Shown here: positions 1 through 8,315 of the stretch, in pieces
Position numbering within the stretch: the first letter of the stretch is position 1
Layout of the letters: every line of letters starts with the position of its first letter
NCBI GenBank assembly: GCA_019192455.1
Contig: JAHCML010000003.1
Span: forward strand, 642,262 to 683,199
DNA from: Alphaproteobacteria bacterium SS10
Lineage (GTDB): Bacteria > Pseudomonadota > Alphaproteobacteria > TMED2
Direction: 5' to 3'
Length of the DNA stretch: 40,938 nt
Translations under genes and position numbers: made by a program
The notes under the pieces: model-generated
Seen by the model: only the letters and a program-made list of their open reading frames with translations
Database searches by the model: none
What the model was told of the DNA's origin: nothing

Positions 1-2
1 TT

Positions 3-449
3 GAGGCTGAGCTTGCCGGTACTCCACTTGGTCGCCGCGCCCAGCCGCTTCTCATCGGTGGTGGGCAACAGCGTGCCGAGGCGGCTAAGACCGTGGCAGC
101 GCTTGATGAGATTGAGGCGCTGTCGGATGAGCTGCATGCCAGCCTGGATGCGGCGCCAGACGATATGCCCATCGATGAAACGCCGGACGCTGATGGCCAA
201 TCCCCAATTGCCGTACTGGTGCACAAGATGCAGTTGCTAGATCTCGATCTGCGGCGCCTGGATCTAGCTTCCGGCGACCCGGCCCATGACGCCCTACCCA
301 GCGTCACCACCCAACGCGGTGTGGTGCGGGAATCCGTCGATAGCTTCCGCGCCCTGCTGGATGCGACCAAGGCAGTTGTGACGCCGGCCGAAGATCCAGC
401 CAAGGACGGGCCAGATGCGGCGCCCGGCGGGATAAAGCCGGGTAACTAG
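3..449 (+). CDS. 3' end of an unrecognised protein (5' truncated by the window)
   Basis: The reading frame is open from the first complete codon at position 3 to a TAG at 447-449, so at least 148 C-terminal residues are visible and the true start lies outside the window. An internal GTG at 93 could be mistaken for a start, but the upstream codons read as ordinary coding sequence. The visible part is Ala/Asp/Glu-rich and probably helical in the middle (region around LVHKMQLLDLDLRRLDL). It ends in a low-complexity tail rich in Pro, Asp and Gly. I recognise no family and no catalytic motif, and see no membrane segment. It could be the C-terminal tail of a larger protein, so function cannot be assigned. 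Confidence 0.6.
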   Translation, partial: EAELAGTPLGRRAQPLLIGGGQQRAEAAKTVAALDEIEALSDELHASLDAAPDDMPIDETPDADGQSPIAVLVHKMQLLDLDLRRLDLASGDPAHDALPSVTTQRGVVRESVDSFRALLDATKAVVTPAEDPAKDGPDAAPGGIKPGN

Positions 450-595
450 TCGCTAGCCCGTCCATTCACCGGCGGGAAACAATCTCTTCCCAATTGCGTG
501 GCTGGTCGTTTTGGCCTGCTAGAGCCATTGTCTATCCCAAGCGAAACACGGGCGCGCCTTGCATGATGGCAGCACCCCAATCGGATGGAGATTTG

Positions 596-1186
596 ATGAT
601 GACTAAAAGCGTTCTGCGAATTGACAGTTCAGCCCGTTATGAAGGGTCCGTGACCCGTGATCTGGCTGACCGCCTGGTGGCCCAGCTGACCGAAGATGGC
701 GGTGCGGTGGTGACCCGTGACCTCTCGGTTAACGCGCCCTCCTTCGTCAATGAAGCCTGGGTTGGTGCGAATTTCACCGACGCGGCTGAGCGTACGGAAG
801 AACAGGTACAGCTGCTCGTAGAGTCTGAAGCGCTGGTGCAGGAGCTCGAGGCTGCCGATACCTTGGTGATTGGCGTGCCAATCTATAACTTTGGTGTACC
901 CGCTGCGCTCAAAGCTTGGGTTGATATGGTGGCCCGTGCGCGCCGCACCTTCCGCTATACTGAGAATGGGCCCGAGGGGCTGCTGACCGGTAAGAAGGCC
1001 TATCTGGTTGTTGCCTCCGGTGGCACGGCCGCCGGTAGCGAGATCGACTTCGCCACCGGCTATATGCGCCATGTGTTGGGCTTTATCGGGATCACTGATG
1101 TGACCCTGATCGCGGCTGACCAGCTAATGGTCGATCAGGACGCGGCCTTGGCCAAGGCAGATGCCGCCCTGGCCGCCGCCGCTTAA
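596..1186 (+). CDS. azoR: FMN-dependent NADH:quinone oxidoreductase / azoreductase (AzoR family)
   Basis: This is a flavodoxin-fold reductase that transfers electrons from NAD(P)H through FMN to quinones or azo compounds, in the cytoplasm. I start it at the ATG at 596 because a GGAG at 587-590 sits 5 bases upstream; the in-frame ORF extends further upstream but lacks a site. The product is 196 residues, normal for AzoR (about 200). The FMN phosphate loop is SSARYEGSVT (residues 11-20). The diagnostic segment PIYNFGVPAALKAW begins near residue 95, followed by TFRYTENGPEGLLTGKKAY near 118-136, which closely matches AzoR proteins. It stands alone: the next gene is convergent and ends 3 bases away. 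The likely role is defence against quinone or electrophile stress (inference from the family). Confidence 0.9.
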   Translation: MMTKSVLRIDSSARYEGSVTRDLADRLVAQLTEDGGAVVTRDLSVNAPSFVNEAWVGANFTDAAERTEEQVQLLVESEALVQELEAADTLVIGVPIYNFGVPAALKAWVDMVARARRTFRYTENGPEGLLTGKKAYLVVASGGTAAGSEIDFATGYMRHVLGFIGITDVTLIAADQLMVDQDAALAKADAALAAAA

Positions 1187-1189
1187 GCC

Positions 1190-3436
1190 CTAGAAGGTCA
1201 GAATTGTGAGCTCACCGGGATCGGCAACCCCGGTGAGTAGGATTGTGCCCTCCGAGGTCTCAAGCACCAGGCCGCGATTGTTGGTGTTGATATCGATCAC
1301 AATGGCGGGCCCTAAATCGATCACATCACCGGCGTGATAGTCGGCGATGACGTCGCGGCCGAAATCGGTGCCAAAGCTGAAGACATCATTACCGGCATTG
1401 CCGAACAGGGTGTCATTGCCCCGATTGCCAAGGATCAGGTCATTGCCAGCACCGGCGATGATGACATCGTCGCCGATATTCCCGCAGATCGTATCATCGC
1501 CCAAATTGCCAAGCAGGGTGTCGTCATCCTGACCACCATAGAGGGCATCACTACCCTGCCCACCGAACATCAGGTCCTGGCCTAGATTGCCGTAGATGTC
1601 GTCATCCCCGGCATTGCCATAGAGGATGTCATGGCCGCGATTGCCCGACAGGGTGTCCTGTCCGGTGCCGCCATTGCCCTGATCATTGCCCTGGCCACCG
1701 AACAGGCGATCACCATCGGCGCCACCATCGACATTATCGGCACCCTGATTGCCATAGATGATATCGCGCCCGGCACCGCCGTTGAGGATATCGGCATCAT
1801 CCCCACCGTCGAGTGTATCGCTGCCGTTATCGCCCTCAAGCTGGTCCTGGCCTCCGGCACCGACTAGCCAATCATTCCCGCCCTCGCCGAGCAGGAGGTT
1901 GCGGCCCTCACCACCAAAGAGGTTATCGCCAGCCTCACTACCGCCTAGGCGGTCATAGGCGAAGAACACCTCATCCTGGATGGTATCGATATCGGTGTTG
2001 GCCTCAATCACGTCGGCCAGGGTGGTGTCCCATAACGCCTCAATCTCCTCATCCGTCAGCTGGCTGCCGCCCTCACTCCAGAACGGGTCGCCATCGCGGA
2101 TGCGGGTGAATTGGTCGACGATGATAAAGGCGAACAACTCGCCTAGCAGGCCACCCTCAACCGCATCTTCGGCCAGGCCGCCAACCCAGGCATCGACCAG
2201 GTCAACATCGCCATAGAGTGCCTCAAGCTGTGCCGCCAATGCGGCATCAGAGGTGATGTCGGAGAAGCTCTCAGCCCTTGCGAGGCCCAGGGACTCTCGA
2301 AGGTCGTTATAGCTCGCAACGCCGAGGTCACGGCCACGCTGAATGTTGATAGCAGCAAGGTCGAGGCCGATATCCCCCTCAGCGGCGAAGAGGAAGGAGC
2401 GCACATCCTCAACCACCATGGTGTCGACCTCATTGGCGGTACCATCGGCTAGGCCGGTTAGGATCGGATCAATGCCGCCATTCTCATAAATCTCAGTCGG
2501 GTTAAAGAAGGCCTGCTGCAAGGTCAGGTTACCGGCATCGATCACCGATCCATCCTCATTCAGCCGCTGTACCGTGGAGGAGAGGAGGGAATGGCCGAAC
2601 CTGAACGCAGCGGTGGAGAATTCAACCGCGATGCCTGGGTTCACCGACGCATCATAGCCCTCATAGGCCTCAATAGTGCCCTCGCCGACGAGGATCGGTA
2701 GGAACTCGTTAAAGGTGATGGCCTGGATTTCAGCCTCAACCCGGGCGCGGGCGCCGGCAAACAGCTCCTCATCCGTCCAATCTGGGTTCTCAGCCTTCAA
2801 TTCATCAACCCAGCGATTGTGTTCGCGGACAAAGAGCGTATGGAGGGAGGTGAGGGCCACATTCTCTGCTGCCCGAACATCACCGGCCAATACGCCGCCC
2901 TCTGTCTCTAGCAGCAGCTCATCCTCATCCAACGCCAGATACGGCCCATCACCCAGTAAAGACGCGGCCACTTCAGGATCAGAGCTGTAGACCATGCCCG
3001 CATCGATGAAGGCGGTAATCTCATTCGCGTATTCGCGCGGTGTTGTCTCGCCCGTGCCATCCACCGGATCAACGCGGGTGAAGGTAATGATGGCGGGATC
3101 ATCCTCGGTGCTATTGAAGACGGGATCGCCCGGGAACACGATGATGGGGGAGAATTCGGTTTCCCCAGCTTCAGTGAGGTCCAGATCATGGTCGATGAAC
3201 TGGCCCCAGGCCCAGAGGAAGTCACTGGCACCTGCAACATTGGGGATCGCCTCTTCAGTCTGTTCTGACACCACATTTGAGATCAGCCGCGCATTGGGTC
3301 GATCATCGACCATCTCGCTAATGCCATCGGCGAAATCAGCCGGGGCATAGCGCAGCAGGGTTTGATGCACCGCCCCCCAATCTGGTTCATCTTCCACGGT
3401 ACCGGTGCCGTCTACTGGAACGCCTGGACGGGACAT
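1190..3436 (-). CDS. Animal-type haem peroxidase with C-terminal RTX repeats
   Basis: This is a 748-residue peroxidase-cyclooxygenase superfamily protein. Haem residues can be matched to myeloperoxidase: distal His83 within WGQFIDHDLDLT (Gln79 and Asp84 flank it), catalytic Arg188 and Glu191 in DVRAAEN, proximal His282 in AFRFGHSLL, and Asn364 in INIQRGRDLG. From about residue 500 to 690 there are about twenty glycine-aspartate nonapeptides of the GGxGxDxLx type, which bind calcium. There is no N-terminal signal peptide, and the C-terminus is short and hydrophobic (TILTF). Together these suggest type I secretion. The start is the ATG at 3436, preceded by AGGAG with 8-base spacing; the longer frame to 3553 is not needed. 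No ABC exporter, membrane-fusion protein or TolC gene lies nearby. The product may make hypohalous acids or act on extracellular substrates (inference). Confidence 0.9.
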   Translation of the reverse strand: MSRPGVPVDGTGTVEDEPDWGAVHQTLLRYAPADFADGISEMVDDRPNARLISNVVSEQTEEAIPNVAGASDFLWAWGQFIDHDLDLTEAGETEFSPIIVFPGDPVFNSTEDDPAIITFTRVDPVDGTGETTPREYANEITAFIDAGMVYSSDPEVAASLLGDGPYLALDEDELLLETEGGVLAGDVRAAENVALTSLHTLFVREHNRWVDELKAENPDWTDEELFAGARARVEAEIQAITFNEFLPILVGEGTIEAYEGYDASVNPGIAVEFSTAAFRFGHSLLSSTVQRLNEDGSVIDAGNLTLQQAFFNPTEIYENGGIDPILTGLADGTANEVDTMVVEDVRSFLFAAEGDIGLDLAAINIQRGRDLGVASYNDLRESLGLARAESFSDITSDAALAAQLEALYGDVDLVDAWVGGLAEDAVEGGLLGELFAFIIVDQFTRIRDGDPFWSEGGSQLTDEEIEALWDTTLADVIEANTDIDTIQDEVFFAYDRLGGSEAGDNLFGGEGRNLLLGEGGNDWLVGAGGQDQLEGDNGSDTLDGGDDADILNGGAGRDIIYGNQGADNVDGGADGDRLFGGQGNDQGNGGTGQDTLSGNRGHDILYGNAGDDDIYGNLGQDLMFGGQGSDALYGGQDDDTLLGNLGDDTICGNIGDDVIIAGAGNDLILGNRGNDTLFGNAGNDVFSFGTDFGRDVIADYHAGDVIDLGPAIVIDINTNNRGLVLETSEGTILLTGVADPGELTILTF

Positions 3437-3545
3437 AAGCCCAACTCCTCTTAACTCTCTCAATATCTCGATCGACCAGTCTTTGGTGGTCGTCGATTGC
3501 CTCGCGAGCGGGAGTATCGGACAGGGTCGCTGAACGCTGGCTGAG

Positions 3546-3580
3546 CCATCCATTCAGCTTGTGTTCATCTGGATTGATGG
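3546..3580. promoter_or_regulatory. Imperfect 12-bp inverted repeat in the divergent peroxidase/HupE intergenic region
   Basis: The arms ccatccattcag (3546-3557) and ctggattgatgg (3569-3580) match at 10 of 12 positions as an inverted repeat with an 11-base spacer. They lie between the divergent peroxidase and HupE-like genes, where an operator for either would be expected. No regulator gene is adjacent. The assignment is tentative. Confidence 0.25.
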
Positions 3581-3628
3581 TGCATCTACTGGGTGCCGGT
3601 AATCACTGAGAAATCAGCAATCACGATT

Positions 3629-4336
3629 ATGAAACCCAAAGCTCTCTGTTTTTCAGGGCTTGGCGCATTCGCGGTTCTTCTTGTTGGGCTGTTAAGCATG
3701 GGCACCGCCTTGGCGCACAATGTGACGCCTGGTGATGCCGGATACATCCAAGAGATCTGGGGTGTGCACCTAATCCCCTTCGCCTATCTGGGGGCGAAGC
3801 ATATGGTTACCGGCTACGACCACATTCTGTTTCTGCTGGGCGTCGTTTTCTTCCTCTATCGGATGAAAGATGTGGCGATCTATGTCAGCCTTTTCGCCAT
3901 TGGCCACTCGATCACCATGCTGGCCGGTGTCTGGTTTGGCTGGGGCGTGAATGCCTTCATCATCGATGCCATTATTGGTCTGTCGGTCGTCTACAAGGCG
4001 CTCGACAATCTTGGCGCCTATCAGCGTTGGTTCGGCTTTCAGCCCAATACGAAGGCCGCGACACTGATCTTTGGTCTGTTCCATGGAACTGGCCTTGCCA
4101 CCAAGATCCTGGATTATCAGATCGCTGAGGAAGGGTTGTTGCCCAACCTGCTTGCCTTCAATGTTGGCGTTGAGATCGGTCAGATCCTGGCCCTGGCGGT
4201 GATCTTGATTGTCATGGGGTATTGGCGTCGATCAGCGGCGTTCTTCCGCCAGGCCTATACGGCCAATGTGGTGATGATGTTCCTTGGTTTTGTGCTGACC
4301 GGCTACCAGCTCGCCGGTTACGTCTTTAGTTCTTGA
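3629..4336 (+). CDS. HupE/UreJ-family membrane protein
   Basis: This is a polytopic inner-membrane protein of the HupE/UreJ superfamily, some members of which act in nickel or other metal uptake; the substrate here is unknown. I favour the ATG at 3629, which gives 235 residues beginning with a signal peptide (MKPKAL, hydrophobic to about 24, then GTALA before His30). A GTG at 3593 would add 12 residues ahead of it. Family histidines are visible: GAKHMVTGYDHILFLLG (His58, Asp64, His65), AIGHSITMLAG (His93) and a later FHGTGLA. About six further hydrophobic segments follow. The stop overlaps the possible upstream TTG of the next gene, so the two are almost certainly co-transcribed and may form one complex. 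Confidence 0.8.
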   Translation: MKPKALCFSGLGAFAVLLVGLLSMGTALAHNVTPGDAGYIQEIWGVHLIPFAYLGAKHMVTGYDHILFLLGVVFFLYRMKDVAIYVSLFAIGHSITMLAGVWFGWGVNAFIIDAIIGLSVVYKALDNLGAYQRWFGFQPNTKAATLIFGLFHGTGLATKILDYQIAEEGLLPNLLAFNVGVEIGQILALAVILIVMGYWRRSAAFFRQAYTANVVMMFLGFVLTGYQLAGYVFSS

Positions 4337-4347
4337 GGTTGATGACG

Positions 4348-4959
4348 ATGTTCAACACGGAGAAACCCAGCCTGGAGGAGTTGCCAAGCTCGGCACAGCT
4401 GCTTCGCTCAACGATTATTGCCTTTATTGGCGCTGTCGCAATTCTGGTGGCTGTCGTGCTACCGGCCGAATACGGCGTTGACCCCACTGGAATTGGTGGC
4501 GTTCTCGGCCTGACCGAGATGGGGGAGATTAAGCAAGAGCTGGAGGAGGAGGCAGCGCAAGATCGCCTGCTGCACCAACAATCAGATCAACGGTCGAGCT
4601 TATGGGATGGTGTGCTGGGGCTGTTTGTCAGCACGGCTTATGCCCAGGATGCTTGGCAGGATACGATAACCTTCACGTTAGAGCCGGGCGCCTCAACCGA
4701 GGTCAAGATGGTCATGGCGCACGAAGACCTGGCTGAGTACGACTGGGTCGCGAGTGGTGGGCGGATCAATTTTGATCTGCACGCCCATGGTGATGGACAA
4801 TCAATCACCTATGAGAAGGGGCGAGGGGAGACGGCCGGCAACGGTTGGATTGAGGCACCATTCCCTGGTGAGCATGGCTGGTTCTGGCGTAACCGCGATA
4901 AGAGCCCTGTGACCGTCACCTTGAGACTGCGCGGGATGTATAGCGAAGTCGTCAGATAG
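4348..4959 (+). CDS. Single-pass transmembrane anchor protein paired with the HupE-like gene
   Basis: The product is 203 residues from the ATG at 4348, which has GAGG (4335-4338) 9 bases upstream; an ATG at 4342 is possible. One transmembrane helix spans about 22-40 (IIAFIGAVAILVAVVLPAEYG). The conserved-looking segment PAEYGVDPTGIGGVLGLTEMGEI follows, which I recall from proteins annotated as transmembrane anchor beside HupE-like genes. A short acidic helix comes next, then a second hydrophobic stretch ending in AYAQD near residue 100. The remainder is a predicted extracytoplasmic beta-rich domain (DTITFTLEPGASTEVKMVM, later a Trp-rich WRNRDKSPVTVTLRLRG). It starts within a dozen bases of the upstream stop and ends at a strong terminator, so the pair is a two-gene operon. 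The biochemical role is unknown. Confidence 0.75.
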   Translation: MFNTEKPSLEELPSSAQLLRSTIIAFIGAVAILVAVVLPAEYGVDPTGIGGVLGLTEMGEIKQELEEEAAQDRLLHQQSDQRSSLWDGVLGLFVSTAYAQDAWQDTITFTLEPGASTEVKMVMAHEDLAEYDWVASGGRINFDLHAHGDGQSITYEKGRGETAGNGWIEAPFPGEHGWFWRNRDKSPVTVTLRLRGMYSEVVR

Positions 4960-4981
4960 AAATCGTTGAGCCTTAAAACCA

Positions 4982-5021
4982 ACAACGGCCCCACCGAATG
5001 GCAGGGCCGTTGTTTTGGTTT
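4982..5021 (+). terminator. Rho-independent terminator of the HupE/anchor operon
   Basis: A perfect 10-bp stem (acaacggccc at 4982-4991, gggccgttgt at 5004-5013) with a 12-base loop is followed directly by TTTGGTTT. It lies 22 bases past the anchor gene stop. Confidence 0.85.
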
Positions 5022-5461
5022 CCGCCTGGGGAGATAGGCGCAACAAAGTCGTTGTTCAGTACCTTACATAACCGCGCCAGGGACGCGTCGTTGTTCGGTC
5101 TTTGCCTTAGGGCGTTCAGCGCCTAGTGCGTCCAGGCCGACAGTCTCGTCGGTGGTTGCCTTCGGTTTATCGTCACGAGCACCTTCAGGTCCGCTTGAGA
5201 ACCTCTTCATTGCCATCTCCATCATCAGTGGTGGGGTTTGGGTGGCTGTAGACCTAATGGGTTGGTTGGTGCAGTCAATCCAAAATAAGGCGAAAAAGTG
5301 GCAAATATGGCTTTCTTGGTGGATGAACGGTGTTTCTTAATTTTCATCCGCTTTTCTGTGCGCGGCCCCACCTAGACGTGATGGGGTCAGAGATCTGAAA
5401 TGGGTGTGTTGGCCGTGCTTCGTCGCTATCCTGACCGGACCATCTTTTTGAGAGCTATCTG
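5022..5461. other. Gap of about 440 bases without a confident gene
   Basis: The gap contains two close copies of a short motif (cgttgttcrgt at about 5050-5060 and 5089-5099). It also contains a GTG-started frame (5152-5340, 62 codons) with one hydrophobic stretch (NLFIAISIISGGVWVAV) and a Trp-rich tail. That frame has no ribosome binding site and its composition is unconvincing, so I do not call it a gene. The promoter of the next gene must lie in the right-hand part. Confidence 0.4.
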
Positions 5462-6016
5462 ATGTCCCTATCGGCTCGGCTTGCCGTCTTTTTGTTGGTT
5501 CCAATGCTTACAGCGGCCCCGGTGATTGGTGCGGTGAAACCTTCCCATGCGCAGGAAGCATCGGGCACCGCCGAGGCGGCGGCGGCTTCCGTCCTGGTTC
5601 AATGGGCCATGGGCTGGGTGTTCCGGACGTTAGAGACGGTTGAGATCCCGCCTGATGCCCTGAGCGCGCTAGGCGCGACAGATATTGAGACGGTCAAACA
5701 ACTGCTGGGCCAAGTGCGCAGTGTCGATGAGGCCAATGAGATGCTGGATATGCTGAAGGGCCAGCTAACCGCCCAGCAGCGCCAGCAACTTGCCAAAACC
5801 AGACGCGGGGTAGAGGACGGTCTGAAACGTTTTTCCCTGTCTCAGCGCGACGCGATCTATGAGGGCATCGCAGGTGCTTTGCCCGGTTTCATCGCCAAGC
5901 ATCCCGAGGTCAAACACTTCATCCCCGGTGTGATGGGGGAGTTTGGCATCGATTGGCGGGATATCACCGATCACCTGCCGCGCGATGTTCGGCGCGATAT
6001 CAATCGCAGTGGCTAA
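5462..6016 (+). CDS. Exported protein of unknown function
   Basis: The product is 184 residues. The N-terminus is a classical signal peptide (MSLSARLAVFLLVPMLTAAP) with likely cleavage after the SHAQ region near residue 31. The mature protein is short and mostly helical: an Ala-rich start, then VEIPPDALSALG, a Gln/Lys-rich helix (LTAQQRQQLAKTRRGVED) and a C-terminal segment with HPEVKHFIPGVMGEFGIDW. The start is supported by a GAGAG upstream of the ATG. No family or catalytic motif is recognised. It is followed 75 bases later by the YkgJ-type gene on the same strand, but no link is evident. Confidence 0.7.
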   Translation: MSLSARLAVFLLVPMLTAAPVIGAVKPSHAQEASGTAEAAAASVLVQWAMGWVFRTLETVEIPPDALSALGATDIETVKQLLGQVRSVDEANEMLDMLKGQLTAQQRQQLAKTRRGVEDGLKRFSLSQRDAIYEGIAGALPGFIAKHPEVKHFIPGVMGEFGIDWRDITDHLPRDVRRDINRSG

Positions 6017-6090
6017 CGCCAGTGTTTCTGGTGACTGGCATCCGCCTTGCTTGCCAAATCCACTCTTCGATCAAGCAATAACGGACGTTT

Positions 6091-6822
6091 ATGGGCGAGC
6101 AACCAACTGCAGATAATGGTGCCAATGGCCTGCCAATAGAGGCCGCGCAGCTGCGGGATGGTATTGCCCAGCTTGGCCAACAAATGCAGACCGTCAGCAA
6201 AGACTTCGAGCGGCTTTTCCCGGCGCTTGAGCAAACGCTGCGAAGCGTGGCCCATAACGCGGGGACGCTTGCAGATGCCGCATCCAAAGTCGCGGATAGT
6301 GTGGATGCCGCCGCCACTGCATTCCGCGCCAACATGCCCAACCAACCAACCTTGGATTGTGCGCGTTCATGCCATGCCTGTTGCCATCTATATGTGAAGA
6401 TGCCGCCTGGCTTTGCTGAGCTAATCGCCGATTATGTGATCAATCATTTCAGTGAGGATCAGCTGGCCTCGCTTAAAGAAGACCTCGCCGTAGCTGCCGA
6501 GAAAGAGCGTGTTGCCGACCCAAGCGGCTTTGGCTATCGCAACCCATGTCCAATGTTAGGGGAGGACCGTTCCTGCCGAATTTATCCGGTGCGCCCCCTG
6601 TCTTGCCGGTCCTTTACCTCAAGCTCTCGCCCGCAATGCGATGCCATGGCGTTTGGTGGGCAGACCAATGCCGAGATTGACCAACAACCAACGCTGGTTG
6701 GGTTCTATGGGATCGCCACCAAGGTTCTGGAAGACGCCGCGACGGCGCAGGGTTTACCTGCTGATCAGCAGACCTTGTCGGTTGCCGTTCTGGCCGCATT
6801 GAACGAGCGGCTCGCCGCTTAG
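6091..6822 (+). CDS. YkgJ-type cysteine-cluster protein with N-terminal helical extension
   Basis: The product is 243 residues. Eight cysteines form the family pattern: Cys90, Cys94, Cys97 and Cys98 (CARSCHACC), then Cys153 (CPML), Cys162 in SCRIYPVRPLSCRSF, Cys172 and Cys183. In this family the cluster is thought to bind zinc or an iron-sulfur centre, and function is not settled. Residues 1-85 are an extension with heptad-like hydrophobic spacing (AQLRDGIAQLGQQMQTVSKDF, then Ala-rich), probably a coiled coil and possibly a dimerisation domain. The protein is cytoplasmic, with no signal. Its stop overlaps the stop of the convergent VOC gene by a few bases. Confidence 0.8.
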   Translation: MGEQPTADNGANGLPIEAAQLRDGIAQLGQQMQTVSKDFERLFPALEQTLRSVAHNAGTLADAASKVADSVDAAATAFRANMPNQPTLDCARSCHACCHLYVKMPPGFAELIADYVINHFSEDQLASLKEDLAVAAEKERVADPSGFGYRNPCPMLGEDRSCRIYPVRPLSCRSFTSSSRPQCDAMAFGGQTNAEIDQQPTLVGFYGIATKVLEDAATAQGLPADQQTLSVAVLAALNERLAA

Positions 6823-7235
6823 GCTGGTGGCTCACCCTCAGGGTGCGCGAGGCAGATGATGTGGCCGTCAGGGTCCTGTAGATACAGCTCCATCATCCCA
6901 TACCATTGCAGCGCTGGGTCTTTGACGATGTGCGCCGGATCAAGGCGGTCCAGCACGGCCTTATGGTCAAAGCCAGCGAAGTAAATGACGTTGGTCCGGT
7001 TCGGTGCCGCCGCTGCATCACAGCCGGGCAGCTCAGACGCCAGGCTCTCAGCTTCTTGCAGCATGAGCCGTGCGCCATCCCAACCCAGATCGGCAAACAC
7101 CACGCCCTCATATCCGCCATCGGTTTTCAGCTCACGGTCAGGTGTGACCGCCATGTTGAGCGTCAGCCCAAGCGTATTGCAGTAGAACGCCAGGGAACGG
7201 GCCATGTCGGCGACCTTAAGATTGGGGATGATCAT
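6819..7235 (-). CDS. VOC (glyoxalase / bleomycin-resistance fold) protein
   Basis: The product is 138 residues, one vicinal-oxygen-chelate domain with the usual paired beta-alpha-beta-beta-beta modules. The opening MIIPNLKVADMARSLAFYCNTLGL is the typical start of a glyoxalase-like or bleomycin-resistance-like protein. The C-terminal module ends in MMELYLQDPDGHIICLAHP, where the Glu of MMELY aligns with the usual metal ligand. The substrate cannot be deduced, because the family spans glyoxalases, dioxygenases and antibiotic-binding proteins. It is cytoplasmic and monocistronic, convergent with the YkgJ gene and divergent from the universal stress gene. Confidence 0.8.
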   Translation of the reverse strand: MIIPNLKVADMARSLAFYCNTLGLTLNMAVTPDRELKTDGGYEGVVFADLGWDGARLMLQEAESLASELPGCDAAAAPNRTNVIYFAGFDHKAVLDRLDPAHIVKDPALQWYGMMELYLQDPDGHIICLAHPEGEPPA

Positions 7236-7398
7236 GGTTGGGTGTCTCTTAGTTTCGCTGGGCTTAGTGAATTACATCGATAATCGAAGCCGGTGCATAT
7301 TGCATTAGGCTTGCCGCTTCTTACATCTGAGTATCTGTCGGCGCTGGGTTCCAAGTGTCGGTAATCAAACAAAACTTCAGCTTGATGAGGGATGATCC

Positions 7399-8226
7399 AT
7401 GGCCATCACTGTTGCAACTGATTTGAGTGCACGATCCGACTACGCCGTTGCCCGGGCAACCATGCTGGCCGACCAGATGAAGACAAGTGCCGTGGCCCTG
7501 CACGCCATTGATGGCAACCTGCCGGGTAGCTACCGCGATCATGCCGTTGAGTGGGCGGAGAGCACGTGGTCATCAACCGGCAGCAAGCTGCCGCTGAGTG
7601 TAAAGCAGGGTGTCCCGGCCGATGTGATTATGGGCGCGGCAAACGGTGATGATTGCGACCTGCTGGTCTATGGCGTTCATGGCGCGGATGATGCCGATCG
7701 CAACAAGGCGCGCGCCTTTCGTTGGACCACTGCGGGCCGTTCAATCGCCGGGACCATGACGCCAACCCTGTTGGTTACGGGGGCTGCTGATGCCGCCTAT
7801 CGCCGGGTCGTTGTTGGCATCGACTTCTCCGTCTTCTCACAACTTGCACTGGACCAGGCCCGGGTCATCGCCCCGGATGCCATGCTGCATCTGGTCCATG
7901 CGTTCCACCCGCCATTTACCGGCCTTGCGGGCGCAGATTTGGCCGAGGACGTGGCCTATCAACGGCAGCTGGAAATCGACGCGTTCATTAAGGGTCAGCT
8001 GGCCGATCTAACTGAAACGGTTGGCGACGAGGTCAGCAGCCATATCGTGGCCGGCGATCCTGCTGATGCCCTGCGCCAGGTTTGCCATCAACAACAGGCC
8101 GATTTGTTGGTCATCGCCACCCATGGCCGCGGCACCTTCTCCCGTGCGATTTGGGGCAGTGTGGCCGAGGACATCCTTAACGCGCCCCCTTGCGACGTGC
8201 TGGTGATCAAGCCAATCAGCGCCTGA
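7399..8226 (+). CDS. Tandem-domain universal stress protein
   Basis: The product is 275 residues with two UspA domains. Domain 1 (about 1-135) opens with MAITVATDLSARSDYAVARA. Its nucleotide loop region (VYGVHGADDADR) is degenerate. Domain 2 (about 138-275) opens with YRRVVVGIDFSVFSQLAL. It carries THGRGTFSRAIWGSVAED, which keeps the His-Gly, nine-residue spacer and Gly-Ser of the ATP-binding loop, with Ala in place of the first Gly. So ATP binding, if any, is expected in domain 2 only. The start is supported by a GAGGG-like site ahead of the ATG. Such proteins aid survival in starvation or redox stress. It appears to be a single-gene unit. Confidence 0.85.
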   Translation: MAITVATDLSARSDYAVARATMLADQMKTSAVALHAIDGNLPGSYRDHAVEWAESTWSSTGSKLPLSVKQGVPADVIMGAANGDDCDLLVYGVHGADDADRNKARAFRWTTAGRSIAGTMTPTLLVTGAADAAYRRVVVGIDFSVFSQLALDQARVIAPDAMLHLVHAFHPPFTGLAGADLAEDVAYQRQLEIDAFIKGQLADLTETVGDEVSSHIVAGDPADALRQVCHQQQADLLVIATHGRGTFSRAIWGSVAEDILNAPPCDVLVIKPISA

Positions 8227-8315
8227 TACCCGCTACCAACTAGCAAGTTTTCGACAGCTTCTTGGCTTTCGGGTGTGTTGCTTTCAACAAACCCTGCCAA
8301 ACCAGACGCTTGAGC

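Noticed and set aside
1334-1867. Plus-strand ORFs and DNA repetition across 1300-1960, at first glance a repeat array
   Set aside because: The repetition comes from the RTX nonapeptides of the peroxidase read on the minus strand; spacing and sequence vary, so it is neither CRISPR nor separate genes.
5152-5340. 62-codon GTG-started ORF with a hydrophobic stretch
   Set aside because: No ribosome site, unusual Trp-rich tail, no resemblance to known small membrane proteins.
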